Shown: positions 1-10,540 of the stretch, piece by piece
Position numbering within the stretch: position 1 is the first letter of the stretch
How the letters are laid out: every line of letters starts with the position of its first letter
Assembly (NCBI GenBank): GCA_029260295.1
Contig: JAJDDN010000006.1
Coordinates: forward strand, 1-64,000
Length of the DNA: 64,000 nt
DNA from: Phycisphaerales bacterium
Lineage (GTDB): Bacteria; Planctomycetota; Phycisphaerae; Phycisphaerales; UBA1924
Direction: 5' to 3'
Notes under the pieces: model-generated
What the model saw: the letters and a program-made list of their open reading frames with translations, nothing else
Told to the model about the DNA's origin: nothing
The model's database searches: none
Position numbers and translations under genes: made by a program

Positions 1-1880
<1,880 letters not shown>

Positions 1881-2207
1881 ACCCGACCAAGCGCCGATCC
1901 ATGCCGAAGCATACATCGATTCTTAAATCGTTCCGTCAATGACTGCCCTCCTCTGCTGAGGTTACAGGACAATCAGCCAACTCCGCCAAGCCCTTCTTTA
2001 TAAGGGGTGCCTTGCACTTAGTTGGTACCATTCAGACGCATAAATGAGATTTCTCGTTTGTTAGTATTCATTCTCAATACAGTCTACATCCAAGCCTGTG
2101 GGCTTGGTGCATCTGTATCTGCTCGTCGTCATTCACTTGTCAAAGATGCCAGGTCAGAAGGATCAACCTTACTGACTTGTGTGCGACCCGGTTTGAGTCG
2201 CGGGGAG

Positions 2208-2236
2208 ATAGTACACCGCCGATTTCTTGGATCAAA
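2208..2236 (-). promoter_or_regulatory. Candidate promoter for the unlinked 23S rRNA gene
   Basis: On the minus strand, TTGATC (or TTTGAT one base earlier) at about 2230-2236 is followed 16-17 bases later by TACTAT at 2208-2213. This is an acceptable sigma70 pair with correct spacing. It lies some 330 bases upstream of the mature 23S 5' end, a plausible leader length for rRNA. The -35 match is only partial, so this is a candidate. Confidence 0.35.
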
Positions 2237-2246
2237 TTTGAAGGGC

Positions 2247-2284
2247 CACAATTCTGCAATTGAGGTCACAATTCTTCACAATTC
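2247..2284 (-). repeat. Three helically phased GAATTGTG repeats upstream of the rRNA promoter
   Basis: The octamer CACAATTC (GAATTGTG on the transcribed strand) occurs at 2247-2254, 2267-2274 and 2277-2284. The offsets of 20 and 10 bases are whole helical turns. The copies sit directly upstream of the candidate -35 box, where UP elements or activator sites of rRNA promoters usually lie. The function is inferred from position and phasing only. Confidence 0.45.
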
Positions 2285-2362
2285 ATTCTATTGGATGGTA
2301 CTGATCGTGCGCCTAGGCATCGAATTAACCAGCACGCTCTATCCCCGAGCTGGTGGGTCCAT

Positions 2363-2386
2363 AAAAAACCCCGCTCTGAGGCGGGG
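2363..2386 (-). terminator. Rho-independent terminator of the pilM-type operon
   Basis: On the minus strand the stem CCCCGC/GCGGGG with a six-base loop is followed at once by six T residues (2363-2368). It lies about 30 bases after the stop codon of the gene ending at 2417 and separates that operon from the rRNA gene. Confidence 0.85.
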
Positions 2387-2416
2387 ATTGGGGCTATTGG
2401 CTCTTTGGCGTCTTTG

Positions 2417-4366
2417 TTACGGGTCGACAGTGATAAAGAGATCCGCGGCCTCTGACTTCGCTGGTTGGCCTGTAGGACGGAGCTGTGAGCGTGACGCTTT
2501 GGTCGCTGAGGACTGGGCCTGGTTGTAGAGCTGGGAGTTGCGATCGATTGCAGGGATCCTGCTGTCAAGAGAGCCGTCGGCCATGCGGAAGAGCAGGCGG
2601 AGATTCTGGGCATCTTGGGAGTTGCTGGGGCTGAGCGGGTCGCTGGCGACCTGGATCATGAATGAGTCAAGGTTGATTGAGAGGCGGTCTGGGGCTGAGA
2701 AGAGCCCCTGAGGGAACTCTGTGTCGCTTTGGCCTGCGTTGACGCTTTCGATGTAGCTTGCGACATTATCTGAGTCGATCGCCTCGGTATCGATGAGGAA
2801 GAGATTTGATGAGATCCGCATATCGCCCATGAGGGGTTGGCCGGGCGAGATGCTGCCTGAGGAACGGCGGTAGTAGCCGTAGTACATGGAGTAGAGCTCG
2901 ACCCTTGCTTGGGGGAGTTGTTCGCCGATGAGTGGCTGGGAGGCTTCGGTGACGAAGAAGAACTCTTTGGCACCAACACCGACGGGTTCTGACCATTCTG
3001 ACCAGTCGCCACTAGCGAATGGTTCGACGGTCAATGCTTGCTGGGCGTCGTTTGTTTCGTCGAGGTATGGGCCCTTGCGGAAGTATGGGTTGTTGAGGAC
3101 TACGCGGGTCCTGTAGCGGTATGTTTCGCCGGCGTCTACGCCCATGTCGTGGGCCCAGAGTTGTACGAACTCTTGGTCGAGGATATCGGAGGATGCGGCG
3201 CCGGCGAGGTCTGATTCGACGCCGAGTCGTTCGAGGGTGGTTTGGAGGGTTTCGATCTGGGATTCGAGGCGTTCAATTTTTTGGTCGTTGACATCGCTTC
3301 TGCTTGTGGTACGCGCCCCACTGGTGCGTGGGTCTCTTGTAGTGGTTGATCTGGCGGTCTTCCCGCCTCCGGTTGACCGGGTATTGCTGGCAGTCGATCT
3401 TGTAGGGTTTTTGAGCCGTTCTACTTCTGCTGTGAGGCGAGTTAGTTGGCGTTGGGCTCTTTGTGTTTCAGTGAGTCCTGAGGCTTGGGAGTCGAGGGCG
3501 TCTGAGGGGGGCTGCCAGAGCGGGCCTGAGATTGTTGGTGGGAACATTGGCCGCATGACTTCGCTTGCGACTTCTTGGGCGCTTGCGATGATGGTGTTGA
3601 GACGGACGAGTCCGTCGTCTTTGGTGACCGCGCCTGTTGGAAGGGGGGTGCCTGGGGGCGTGGAGATTGATTCTGAGGCTGACCAGGAGCCATCGTCTTG
3701 GAGTGCTTGCCGCTCGACATCGAGGCCCATGACGGCCATGCCTGTGGAGACCCAGAAGAGGCGTGGGACGCCTGGGAACTCATTGGTGCCTTGGAGCACA
3801 TCGCGGAGTGCGGTGCCTGAGAAATCGACTTCGATGGAGACTGAGGGGAAATCGAATGGTTGTGCGGCGGGGATGAACTCTTCGTATTCCGGGATTTCGA
3901 GGATCGCGTATGGATCTAGGGTGCCCCAGGTTGAGCTTGCGATTGGTGTTGATGTTGCGGGGACATGCATGGATTCGATAGGTCCAACAGCGGGGCCGCC
4001 ACCTTCGGTGATGACGATACTGAGCATAGAAGCGATATCGATCCCTGAGCCGAGGGCGGAGGCGAGCTGAGCCGTGTCACCTGAGCTTGCTTTGAATGCT
4101 TTGTTGTAGCGTTCGACGAGGTTTACTGGTTGGACATCGGGGAGTGCAGGGGAGAGGTCTGAGATCTGGCTCTGGAGGGCGTTGGCCTTGGATTCGAGCT
4201 CGTTGTAGATCTGGTCGGGGCTGACGCTCCGTGATGAATCTATGGCGACCTTGTTTGGCTCTGTGACAAACTGCATCGAGATGACCCCGAGGAAGATGAC
4301 CACGGTGAGCCCGAGGACTGCTTTTTCGATGTGTTGAGCGATTGGATTGACGCCTTTGAGTTTCAT
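2417..4366 (-). CDS. Single-pass membrane protein of the pilM-type operon, function unknown
   Basis: 649 residues and third gene of a three-gene operon. An N-terminal membrane segment (about residues 15-33, AVLGLTVVIFLGVISM) is followed by a large extracytoplasmic part, a topology shared with PilO and PilP. The middle (about residues 300-395) is low complexity, rich in Thr, Ser and Arg, and leads into a short coiled-coil-like stretch (ERLESQIETLQTTLERLG). I recognise no named domain. The position after a PilM-PilN fusion and another bitopic protein suggests it is the periplasmic partner that replaces PilP in this system; this is inference. The gene starts 61 bases after its neighbour and ends at a strong terminator. 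Part of the opposite strand is open as an ORF but reads as a shadow. Confidence 0.75.
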   Translation of the reverse strand: MKLKGVNPIAQHIEKAVLGLTVVIFLGVISMQFVTEPNKVAIDSSRSVSPDQIYNELESKANALQSQISDLSPALPDVQPVNLVERYNKAFKASSGDTAQLASALGSGIDIASMLSIVITEGGGPAVGPIESMHVPATSTPIASSTWGTLDPYAILEIPEYEEFIPAAQPFDFPSVSIEVDFSGTALRDVLQGTNEFPGVPRLFWVSTGMAVMGLDVERQALQDDGSWSASESISTPPGTPLPTGAVTKDDGLVRLNTIIASAQEVASEVMRPMFPPTISGPLWQPPSDALDSQASGLTETQRAQRQLTRLTAEVERLKNPTRSTASNTRSTGGGKTARSTTTRDPRTSGARTTSRSDVNDQKIERLESQIETLQTTLERLGVESDLAGAASSDILDQEFVQLWAHDMGVDAGETYRYRTRVVLNNPYFRKGPYLDETNDAQQALTVEPFASGDWSEWSEPVGVGAKEFFFVTEASQPLIGEQLPQARVELYSMYYGYYRRSSGSISPGQPLMGDMRISSNLFLIDTEAIDSDNVASYIESVNAGQSDTEFPQGLFSAPDRLSINLDSFMIQVASDPLSPSNSQDAQNLRLLFRMADGSLDSRIPAIDRNSQLYNQAQSSATKASRSQLRPTGQPAKSEAADLFITVDP

Positions 4367-4427
4367 AGTTTATTCTCGATGCGTGTGCGGTTAAATGGTG
4401 TAATACAGGATCAAATCAATAGAGTTT

Positions 4428-5798
4428 TTAGCCGTCGTAATCGTCTGGGTTGTCTGAATCCAGTACGACTCCGAGCGATGTGCGGATGGGCTCTGGCATC
4501 AGGTCTTTGGTCCATGAGCGGAGCCAGACTGTTTCGATGGTGAGCTGGGCGCGGACGAGATGATCTTCGCCGTAGTAAAAACCATTGGCCAGCGCGTCCC
4601 AGACATCGACCTGGGTGAGGTCGGCGTCGATGACGGTCATGTAGTTGGTCTTTCCTAGGGCGTCAAAGAATGTGGGGAGGTCTTTGGAGGAGACGATGAC
4701 GGTGAGGTCTACATAGCGGATGTCGTAGAGCGAGCCCATGACGCCGCCGGTGCGGCCTGTGTAGCTTTTGGTGACTGTTGATTCGGTTGGGTCTGGCGAT
4801 GAGGAACTGCTTCTTGAGTCTCGTCCGCCACTTCTGGAGCTGCTGCCGTAATCGTCGTCGGTTGCTTGGGCGATTGCTGCACCAAACTCCTTGACACGGA
4901 TCTTTTCGACATGCTTAACCGGTGCGTCTGGGACCGCAAGTGAGACGCCCGAGGCGTCGGTGTTGGCTGCGGTGATGCCTCGGAGGACATCGGAGATGAC
5001 CCAGTAGTCCCAGGTCCATGTGTAGACGGCCGATGGGTTGATCGGGTCGTAGCCGGGTGGGACTGCGGGGACATGTGAGTACCCTGCTTCTGGGCTTTCG
5101 GTTTGGATTGCACTGATTGGGCAATAGAACGCGATGGATTCGGCGCGACCGGCGTATTCATCGAGGCGGCGTTTGATGAGGGCTTGATCGAGGAGTGCTG
5201 CTTGCTCTACCGAGACATTGCCGTCGGAGCTTGTGGCGGCGTAGTTGTCTTCTTGTTGCTGTTTGAACTGCTCCAGTGTGGCCTGGAGTGTTTCGGGATC
5301 TGGGGCGTCGCCGGCGTTGAGTTTGCGGAGGAGGCGGGTGTAGACGGAGGGGGCTTCGTCTGTGCCTGCGATGAGTTCGCCGAGACGGAACCCGCGACTG
5401 CGGAGTTCGCTATCGGATTCGGCTTCTGGGAGGAGCCCTTCTACGAGGACCTTGTGGTTTTCGATGTTGAACTGGGTGCCGCGCTCGATGACTTCTGCGA
5501 CCTGGATATCACGCTCGTCTTTGCGTTCTTGATAGAACTTGGTGACGATTGAGTTTGGGGCCCGGCTTTCGCTGAGCCCTTCTTCGCCGCTGAGTACCGC
5601 GGGGAGCGAGTATTCGATTGAGCTGGCCTTTCTCAGGCTGTTCTTTTCTTTATTGAATGCATCGGTCGCTGCGGTCTCGATGGAGTTGTTCCAGCCGCTG
5701 GAGAAGAACCAGCCGACGGGGAGCAGGATGACGATGAGTGCGCTTGAGATGACGATCAAAATATTTGCTTTGATCCATTGGAGGATTGTTCCGGCCAT
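4428..5798 (-). CDS. Single-pass membrane protein, PilO-like position in the operon
   Basis: 456 residues. A hydrophobic segment near the N-terminus (about residues 12-32, ILIVISSALIVILLPVGWFF) anchors a long extracytoplasmic part. A Ser/Arg/Gly-rich linker (about residues 315-340) separates two soluble regions. The start codon overlaps the stop of the upstream PilM-PilN gene in a TAATG junction, and GGAG lies 8 bases before the ATG, so translation is probably coupled. Membrane topology and operon position fit a PilO-like assembly partner, but the protein is more than twice the usual PilO length and I see no diagnostic motif, so the assignment stays open. Confidence 0.75.
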   Translation of the reverse strand: MAGTILQWIKANILIVISSALIVILLPVGWFFSSGWNNSIETAATDAFNKEKNSLRKASSIEYSLPAVLSGEEGLSESRAPNSIVTKFYQERKDERDIQVAEVIERGTQFNIENHKVLVEGLLPEAESDSELRSRGFRLGELIAGTDEAPSVYTRLLRKLNAGDAPDPETLQATLEQFKQQQEDNYAATSSDGNVSVEQAALLDQALIKRRLDEYAGRAESIAFYCPISAIQTESPEAGYSHVPAVPPGYDPINPSAVYTWTWDYWVISDVLRGITAANTDASGVSLAVPDAPVKHVEKIRVKEFGAAIAQATDDDYGSSSRSGGRDSRSSSSSPDPTESTVTKSYTGRTGGVMGSLYDIRYVDLTVIVSSKDLPTFFDALGKTNYMTVIDADLTQVDVWDALANGFYYGEDHLVRAQLTIETVWLRSWTKDLMPEPIRTSLGVVLDSDNPDDYDG

Positions 5799-7732
5799 TA
5801 TTCATCTCCTTCGTACGAGTTCATATCGAACACAGCGAACCAGGTGACGGTGACGCGTGTGGTTTGTTCTGGGGTTTCTGGTATTGAATAGTCGAACGGT
5901 GCGATGTTGTTGATATCGCTTGAGCCGCCGCTCGAACCGGGTCTCCCGCCTTGGTTGCGGCCACCTTGTTTGGGATTGTTCCGGGTTGTAGGCCGGGTTG
6001 CGGCGGTGGATTCACCGGATTCCCATGGCTTCTTGTCGTCGGACTCGATGGCGTAGAGGGACTGGAGTTTGGGGAGTTCGTTCTGGAGGATCGGTTGGAC
6101 GATGTCGTACATGAATCCGCTGAGGGTGGTGCCGGGGAGCGGGACATCGAACTCTGCGGTGACCTTGACCCTTCGGAGATTGCCGATTCGGTTTGATATG
6201 CTGTTCATGTCTTCTTCAGCATCGCGGCCGCTCGAAGCGGCTTGTTCTGGCGAATCGAGGAAGTCGGTGTTGAGGGTGACGAGGGTGAATGGGTCGGCGT
6301 CTCCGATCTGTCTGCTGATCGGGGAATCGGTTTCGACCTGTGCTTTGACAGCATCTTTGACCATTGAGATCAGGCGTGAGGTGTCATCGAGGACCGCGGC
6401 GTAGAGGGCGCGGTCGTCTACGAGCCCGACGATTTCGGATGCTTGCATTGAGCTGCGTGAGTCGGAGGTGACGCCGGCCTGGCTTGCGTCGTCAGCGAGC
6501 CTGCGTGCTTCGCCGACGACGGTGCCGATGACTGTTGGTTTATCGGCGCCCTGGAATGCGGTTGAGTCGATCAGCGGACGGATGAACATCGCTCCGGCGG
6601 CTGCGGCGGCGAGGCCTGCTCCGACGGCGAAGTACGGGACCTTGCGTTTCCACATGGCTTCTTTGAGCACGGTGACGGGCATGAGGTTTGCCCGGAGTGG
6701 TGCGCGTCCGAAGGCTTGGTTTACGCAGCCATAGGCGGTGGCCATGTTGACGCAGGAGGCTTGGAACTCTCCGGCGCGGGGGCCTTCGAGATTGAGCTTT
6801 TTGAACTGCTCCATGCGGTAGACATCGAGCTGGAGCTGTTGCTTGAGGTATTTTCTCAGTCCGGGCAAGCGGAAGGTTGATCCGAGGCCGATGAGGCGTT
6901 TGAGGTCGGCGTCTGCGTGGACTGATTGGTAGAAGCCGATGGAGCGTTGGATCTCGCCGACGATGTCGGAGAAGACGGGGCGCATGGCTTGGAAGACATG
7001 GCGGGCGTGCTTGGACTGGTCGGACTCGCGTTTGAGTTTTTCTGCTTTGGAATAGGAGAGTTTGAATGCGCTCACGAGTGCTTCGGTGAACTGGTGTCCG
7101 CCGATTGGGAATGAGCGGACCCAGACGCGGCCGGCCTCGGCGATGATCATGTCGGTGGCGACGGTGCCTATGTCGAGGATGATGGTGCCCGGGGTGTCTT
7201 CGGTGAACTCAAGATCCACGGCCAGTGCGTTGTAGGCGGCGACCGGGGAGAGGGTGGCGAGCTCTGGGGTGATGCCAACATCGTTGAGCATCGCGAGCTG
7301 CTCGGCCATCTTCTGGCGGGTGACGGCGAAGATGCCGACCTCGATGTCAGGAGAGTCTGGGGAGACGAAGGTTTGGTAGTCCCATTCAACTTCTTCGAGC
7401 GGGAAGGGGATTTGCTGGACGGCCTCGAACTTGACGATGTCGGGTACCTTTTTAGGCTCGACAGGGGGGAGGGTCGCGAAGCGTGCGAAGGACTGGTGGC
7501 CTGGGATGGACACGGCGATGCGTGCGTTGGACAGGTCGTGCTTGGACACGAGGGTTCCTAGGGCGACACGCATTGCGTCGTTCTGATCGAGCTCTGGGGT
7601 CGAGAGGACTTTGGGGTGATTGACGACCGCAAAGTCGAGGACTTTGAGGGTGCCCCCGTCGTTCTCGACCTTGAGGGCTTTGATGGCCCCGAAGCCCATT
7701 TCGATTCCCCAGCAGATATTTGATGAAGCCAT
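5798..7732 (-). CDS. PilM-PilN fusion protein (type IV pilus/type II secretion inner-membrane assembly)
   Basis: 644 residues. Residues 1 to about 345 match PilM, the actin-like cytoplasmic ATPase-fold protein: IEMGFGAIKALKV at the start, the IPGH and EAVQQIPFPLEEVEWDYQ blocks, the phosphate-binding LDIGTVATDM near residue 186, and IGLGSTFRLPGL near 281. At 349-352 comes NLMP, the type of motif with which PilN normally begins and docks into PilM. It is followed by basic residues, a membrane segment at about 366-386 and a periplasmic tail, as in PilN. In most bacteria these are two genes. The ATG is preceded by GGAG with good spacing. This gene heads a three-gene operon with two further single-pass proteins. 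A second, unfused pilM-N set lies at 47931-49853. Confidence 0.8.
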   Translation of the reverse strand: MASSNICWGIEMGFGAIKALKVENDGGTLKVLDFAVVNHPKVLSTPELDQNDAMRVALGTLVSKHDLSNARIAVSIPGHQSFARFATLPPVEPKKVPDIVKFEAVQQIPFPLEEVEWDYQTFVSPDSPDIEVGIFAVTRQKMAEQLAMLNDVGITPELATLSPVAAYNALAVDLEFTEDTPGTIILDIGTVATDMIIAEAGRVWVRSFPIGGHQFTEALVSAFKLSYSKAEKLKRESDQSKHARHVFQAMRPVFSDIVGEIQRSIGFYQSVHADADLKRLIGLGSTFRLPGLRKYLKQQLQLDVYRMEQFKKLNLEGPRAGEFQASCVNMATAYGCVNQAFGRAPLRANLMPVTVLKEAMWKRKVPYFAVGAGLAAAAAGAMFIRPLIDSTAFQGADKPTVIGTVVGEARRLADDASQAGVTSDSRSSMQASEIVGLVDDRALYAAVLDDTSRLISMVKDAVKAQVETDSPISRQIGDADPFTLVTLNTDFLDSPEQAASSGRDAEEDMNSISNRIGNLRRVKVTAEFDVPLPGTTLSGFMYDIVQPILQNELPKLQSLYAIESDDKKPWESGESTAATRPTTRNNPKQGGRNQGGRPGSSGGSSDINNIAPFDYSIPETPEQTTRVTVTWFAVFDMNSYEGDE

Positions 7733-7911
7733 GACTTCTCCGTATTAAATGATGCACGCCGGTATCGACCCGGCGCGAGGGCATGATGGTATTCGCAATG
7801 CATGCCTCAGCACACAATACGATAGATTTAAGCCTCGGATGCGGGCTTGAGGGGGGTTGTGACAGTCGTGTGACAAACCGTGACCGGGCTCAAACTGAGG
7901 ACCAAGCCTGA

Positions 7912-9282
7912 TTAGAACATGGCCAATGCGGCGGTTGATACAAAGGTGTTCCCGTTGGGATCCATCGCGGCGGCGTAGTTGAGCAGCTCGACCCTCTCTG
8001 GGCTTGCAAGACGCATGGCGGCGGTCATGTTGCCAACCGAGCACCAGCGGGTGGGATTCTGCTGCCAGCTGATGGAGCCGATGAGGTCGTCGATTTTCTT
8101 GTCGGCGTAGAGAGTGAGCATCTCGTGGTCGTGCTTGGCGACTTGGGCGCGGAAGGCCTTGGCGGGTTCTTCTTCGCCTGCGAGGGCTTGTTGATCGCCG
8201 AAGGCGGGGCCTACATGGGAGAGATCGGCGCTGGAGACGATGAGTGTTTTTCCTGGGAGATCGGCCAAAACCGTGTTTAAAGCGTCAATAAAGGGGTCAA
8301 GATCGAGTCCGGAGCCGTCATAGGACTCGCCGCTGTTGACGATTGGGTCGTGGATGAGTGCTCCGAAGATGGCGGGGTAGTTGCCGGCGTCGTCTTGGCC
8401 GAAGATATGCTGGATCCAGGGCATGTGGAGCTCGATGGAGTGCTCGTTTTCGTGGTCGTAGCGGTTTTCGAAGAGTTTGGCGGCGTTGTCTTCGCCGAGG
8501 GCTGATTTGAGTTTCTCGACGAGGTCTGCATCGAGGTTACAGATGCCGAGGGGCGATTCGTATCCTTTATTGCAGCCGCAGACGCCGGTGGATTGACCGA
8601 AGTGGTTGGTACCAAGGATGATAATGCGGTCTGGGCGGTCTGTGGTGCGGAGGCGGCCGTAGACGCTTGCGTAGTTCATCCAGCCTCGGGCGTAATCGAC
8701 ATGGGGGGCGACGATTGCTTTTGGGAGGGTATCGAAGGAGGGATTGTCGGCTTCTTTGAGGGCTGCGTCGATCCAGCTGTCCATGATTTCGCGGAGCTTT
8801 GCGGGGCCTTGCTCGATTTTTTGTTCTTCTGTGGTTTCTTCGCCGTGCTCTTGCATGACGAGCATGTCTGCGAACTGCGCGGTTGATCCTGGAGGGAGGA
8901 GGTCTGCGTTGTCGAAATCGTTGTGCATTTTGGTGAGGAGGGCATCGAAGACTGGGCCGAAGAGCATTCCCGCTTCGTCGAGCTGTGCGACGAGATTTTC
9001 GAGCATCGGTCGTTCGAGGCCATTTCCGACCTCTGTGACGATCTGATCTATTGTTCGGGAACCGTCGAGTAGTCCGATAATTTGTTGGAATGCGGGGTGT
9101 GTGACGACCATTTTCTGTGAGATTTGTTGTGCGTCGGTGAGTCCGAGCATGACGGCTTGTTGGCCTTGGGCGTCTTTGACGGGGAAAGGGACGCCTCTGA
9201 TCTTGCGGACTTTCGGGGTTTGTTGGTGATCTGCGTTTGGATCGAAGACTGGTTGAGTGGGTGCGTTGGGCTGGTCTGACAT
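7912..9282 (-). CDS. MEMO-family protein (AmmeMemoRadiSam system protein B) with N-terminal extension
   Basis: 456 residues from the ATG at 9282, which has GGAG six bases upstream; a TTG four codons earlier is less likely. The C-terminal 270 residues are a MEMO domain, related to extradiol dioxygenases. It has the expected histidine positions in APHVDYA, LGTNHFGQ and ENEHSIELHMPW, and the SSADLSHVG block. The first 150 residues form a separate domain: a GVPFPVKDAQG start and the LLDGSRTIDQIVTEVG signature recall PqqD-like peptide-binding winged helices. MEMO proteins often sit beside AMMECR1 and a radical SAM enzyme; neither is here. The exact reaction of this family is not settled. Confidence 0.85.
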   Translation of the reverse strand: MSDQPNAPTQPVFDPNADHQQTPKVRKIRGVPFPVKDAQGQQAVMLGLTDAQQISQKMVVTHPAFQQIIGLLDGSRTIDQIVTEVGNGLERPMLENLVAQLDEAGMLFGPVFDALLTKMHNDFDNADLLPPGSTAQFADMLVMQEHGEETTEEQKIEQGPAKLREIMDSWIDAALKEADNPSFDTLPKAIVAPHVDYARGWMNYASVYGRLRTTDRPDRIIILGTNHFGQSTGVCGCNKGYESPLGICNLDADLVEKLKSALGEDNAAKLFENRYDHENEHSIELHMPWIQHIFGQDDAGNYPAIFGALIHDPIVNSGESYDGSGLDLDPFIDALNTVLADLPGKTLIVSSADLSHVGPAFGDQQALAGEEEPAKAFRAQVAKHDHEMLTLYADKKIDDLIGSISWQQNPTRWCSVGNMTAAMRLASPERVELLNYAAAMDPNGNTFVSTAALAMF

Positions 9283-9481
9283 CGGACACTCCAAATATGC
9301 GGGAGGGAGGTTGAAATGGGTTAAATATTGAGTCGGTAAGACTCTAGGGGGACATGAATTGGATTCCTTGTAATAGCGGGCTAAACTTCTCGTCCTGCCC
9401 AGATTGTGTAGGATTTCAAAAGATACAACCGCGCTGCTCTGGGAGTTTGCGCTGTGCTAGCAACGGACTTAGGAAGCAGCC

Positions 9482-9799
9482 ATGATCGATACACTCAGCG
9501 CCGGCGACACCATTTCATTGACCATCGACAAAGTGCCCGCCAATAAAGCGGCTTGCGACACCATTGTTCGGATGATGCGTCGCGATCCTGACATCAAGCG
9601 TTCACTCGCTCGTGCTCAGCGGATGCGTCGTCAGCGGATGCACTCATACATCCGTGGTGGACGCATGTGGTACTCACGCGAGAAGGCTGCGAAGATCGCT
9701 GTATGCGAGCAGGGCAAGACCTGGAGCATGGTCTTCACCTATGACATCACTCCCGATCTTGGATCGGTTGAGCAGTACCTGAAGATCGCCAAGTCGTAA
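9482..9799 (+). CDS. Small conserved-looking basic protein, function unknown
   Basis: 105 residues with AGGAAG eight bases before the ATG. The middle is strongly basic and Arg/Met-rich (about residues 35-60, RRDPDIKRSLARAQRMRRQRM), followed by WYSREKAAKIAVCEQGKTWSM. No signal peptide or membrane segment is visible. It is soluble and possibly nucleic-acid associated, but no family is recognised. It lies 57 bases upstream of a copper-binding lipoprotein gene on the same strand, but their roles need not be linked. Confidence 0.7.
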   Translation: MIDTLSAGDTISLTIDKVPANKAACDTIVRMMRRDPDIKRSLARAQRMRRQRMHSYIRGGRMWYSREKAAKIAVCEQGKTWSMVFTYDITPDLGSVEQYLKIAKS

Positions 9800-9856
9800 G
9801 ACGGCGGTTTGTTTCAAACACAACTTGCTTTTAAACAACTTGAATTGGAGAACGGC

Positions 9857-10417
9857 ATGAGAGCTTTGCTGGACACACTGCGGATTTCACTAGCGGGTTT
9901 GGCTATCGGTGCACTTGCACTCGGTGGTTGCTCGGACACGCCGCACGATGAGCACGCGGGACACGATCACGGCTCAGAGGACCACGACGATGCGGCGGCT
10001 GCGGCTACTGAAGTTGTTGACGAGCATGCGGGTCATGATCATGGTGAGGCTGTTGAAGAAACGAAGGGCGCTGTCCGGACTGATATTTATGTCGGGATTC
10101 TTGGCGAGCTGACCTTTGTGCCTGAAGCCGGGGATACCAAGCGGCATCCGAAGATTCATCACATGCAGATCCCGACCTTCAAGCGTGAAGACGGGACGGT
10201 CCCCACTTCTCCCGACGGGATCGCTGGGATGCGTTCGATGACGATGGAGTTCCCATTGGCTGAGGGGGTTTCGATCGATGGTTTTTCGACTGGTGACAAG
10301 GTCCGGTTCTCGTTCCGCGTGAACTGGGGCGGGGCCATCGCTTGGGAGATGACCGGGATTGAACCGATTGATGCGGGGACCGAGATTGATTACTCGAATG
10401 CGAAAGCTGAGCCTTAA
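9857..10417 (+). CDS. CusF-like copper-binding lipoprotein with His-rich N-terminal region
   Basis: 186 residues from the ATG at 9857, which has GGAG six bases upstream; a longer frame from 9809 lacks this. A lipoprotein signal ends in ALALGGCSD, giving a lipidated Cys. Two His clusters follow (HAGHDHG twice, separated by an acidic Ala-rich stretch) and should bind divalent metals. The C-terminal 70 residues resemble the CusF/periplasmic copper-binding domain, with the MRSMTMEFPL block, GDKVRFSFRV and the closing MTGIEPI. The protein probably buffers copper at the membrane surface. No CusA/B-type efflux pump is next to it. A strong terminator follows at 10447. Confidence 0.8.
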   Translation: MRALLDTLRISLAGLAIGALALGGCSDTPHDEHAGHDHGSEDHDDAAAAATEVVDEHAGHDHGEAVEETKGAVRTDIYVGILGELTFVPEAGDTKRHPKIHHMQIPTFKREDGTVPTSPDGIAGMRSMTMEFPLAEGVSIDGFSTGDKVRFSFRVNWGGAIAWEMTGIEPIDAGTEIDYSNAKAEP

Positions 10418-10446
10418 TCAGTTGTTGATTCCATAGAAAAGCTTCG

Positions 10447-10470
10447 AACCACGCTTGGCGTGGTTTTTTT
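10447..10470 (+). terminator. Rho-independent terminator after the CusF-like gene
   Basis: An eight-base stem AACCACGC/GCGTGGTT with a three-base loop runs into a tract of T residues (10463-10470), about 30 bases after the stop codon. Confidence 0.9.
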
Positions 10471-10503
10471 ATTGGTTGGTTGTGGCGAGTAGTGTGTGGG
10501 TGT

Positions 10504-10540
10504 AAAAAAACCCGGCGTCCAGCTCGAAAGCCAAACGCCG
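10504..10540 (-). terminator. Probable terminator, minus strand
   Basis: On the minus strand a CGGCGT/ACGCCG stem with a loop of about 16 bases is followed by GGG and seven T residues (10504-10510). It ends transcription from the uracil-DNA glycosylase gene, whose stop lies 213 bases upstream, or from an unseen small RNA in between. Confidence 0.65.

Larger units (their letters stand above)
1881..2362 (-). other. 23S rRNA leader and promoter region, no protein gene
   Basis: About 480 bases lie between the 23S 5' end and the terminator of the upstream operon. I see no tRNA, no 16S sequence and no convincing gene. The segment should hold the rRNA promoter and the 5' processing-stem sequence. 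A candidate promoter lies at 2208-2236, and three phased copies of GAATTGTG lie just upstream of it. A second, weaker promoter-like pair (TTGACA at 2138-2143, with AGATAC 17 bases on) also lies in the region. Confidence 0.6.

Noticed and set aside
3144-4070. A 308-codon plus-strand open frame opposite the 649-residue membrane protein
   Set aside because: It is antisense to a well supported operon gene, has Arg/Ser-rich composition without domains, and lacks a ribosome binding site.
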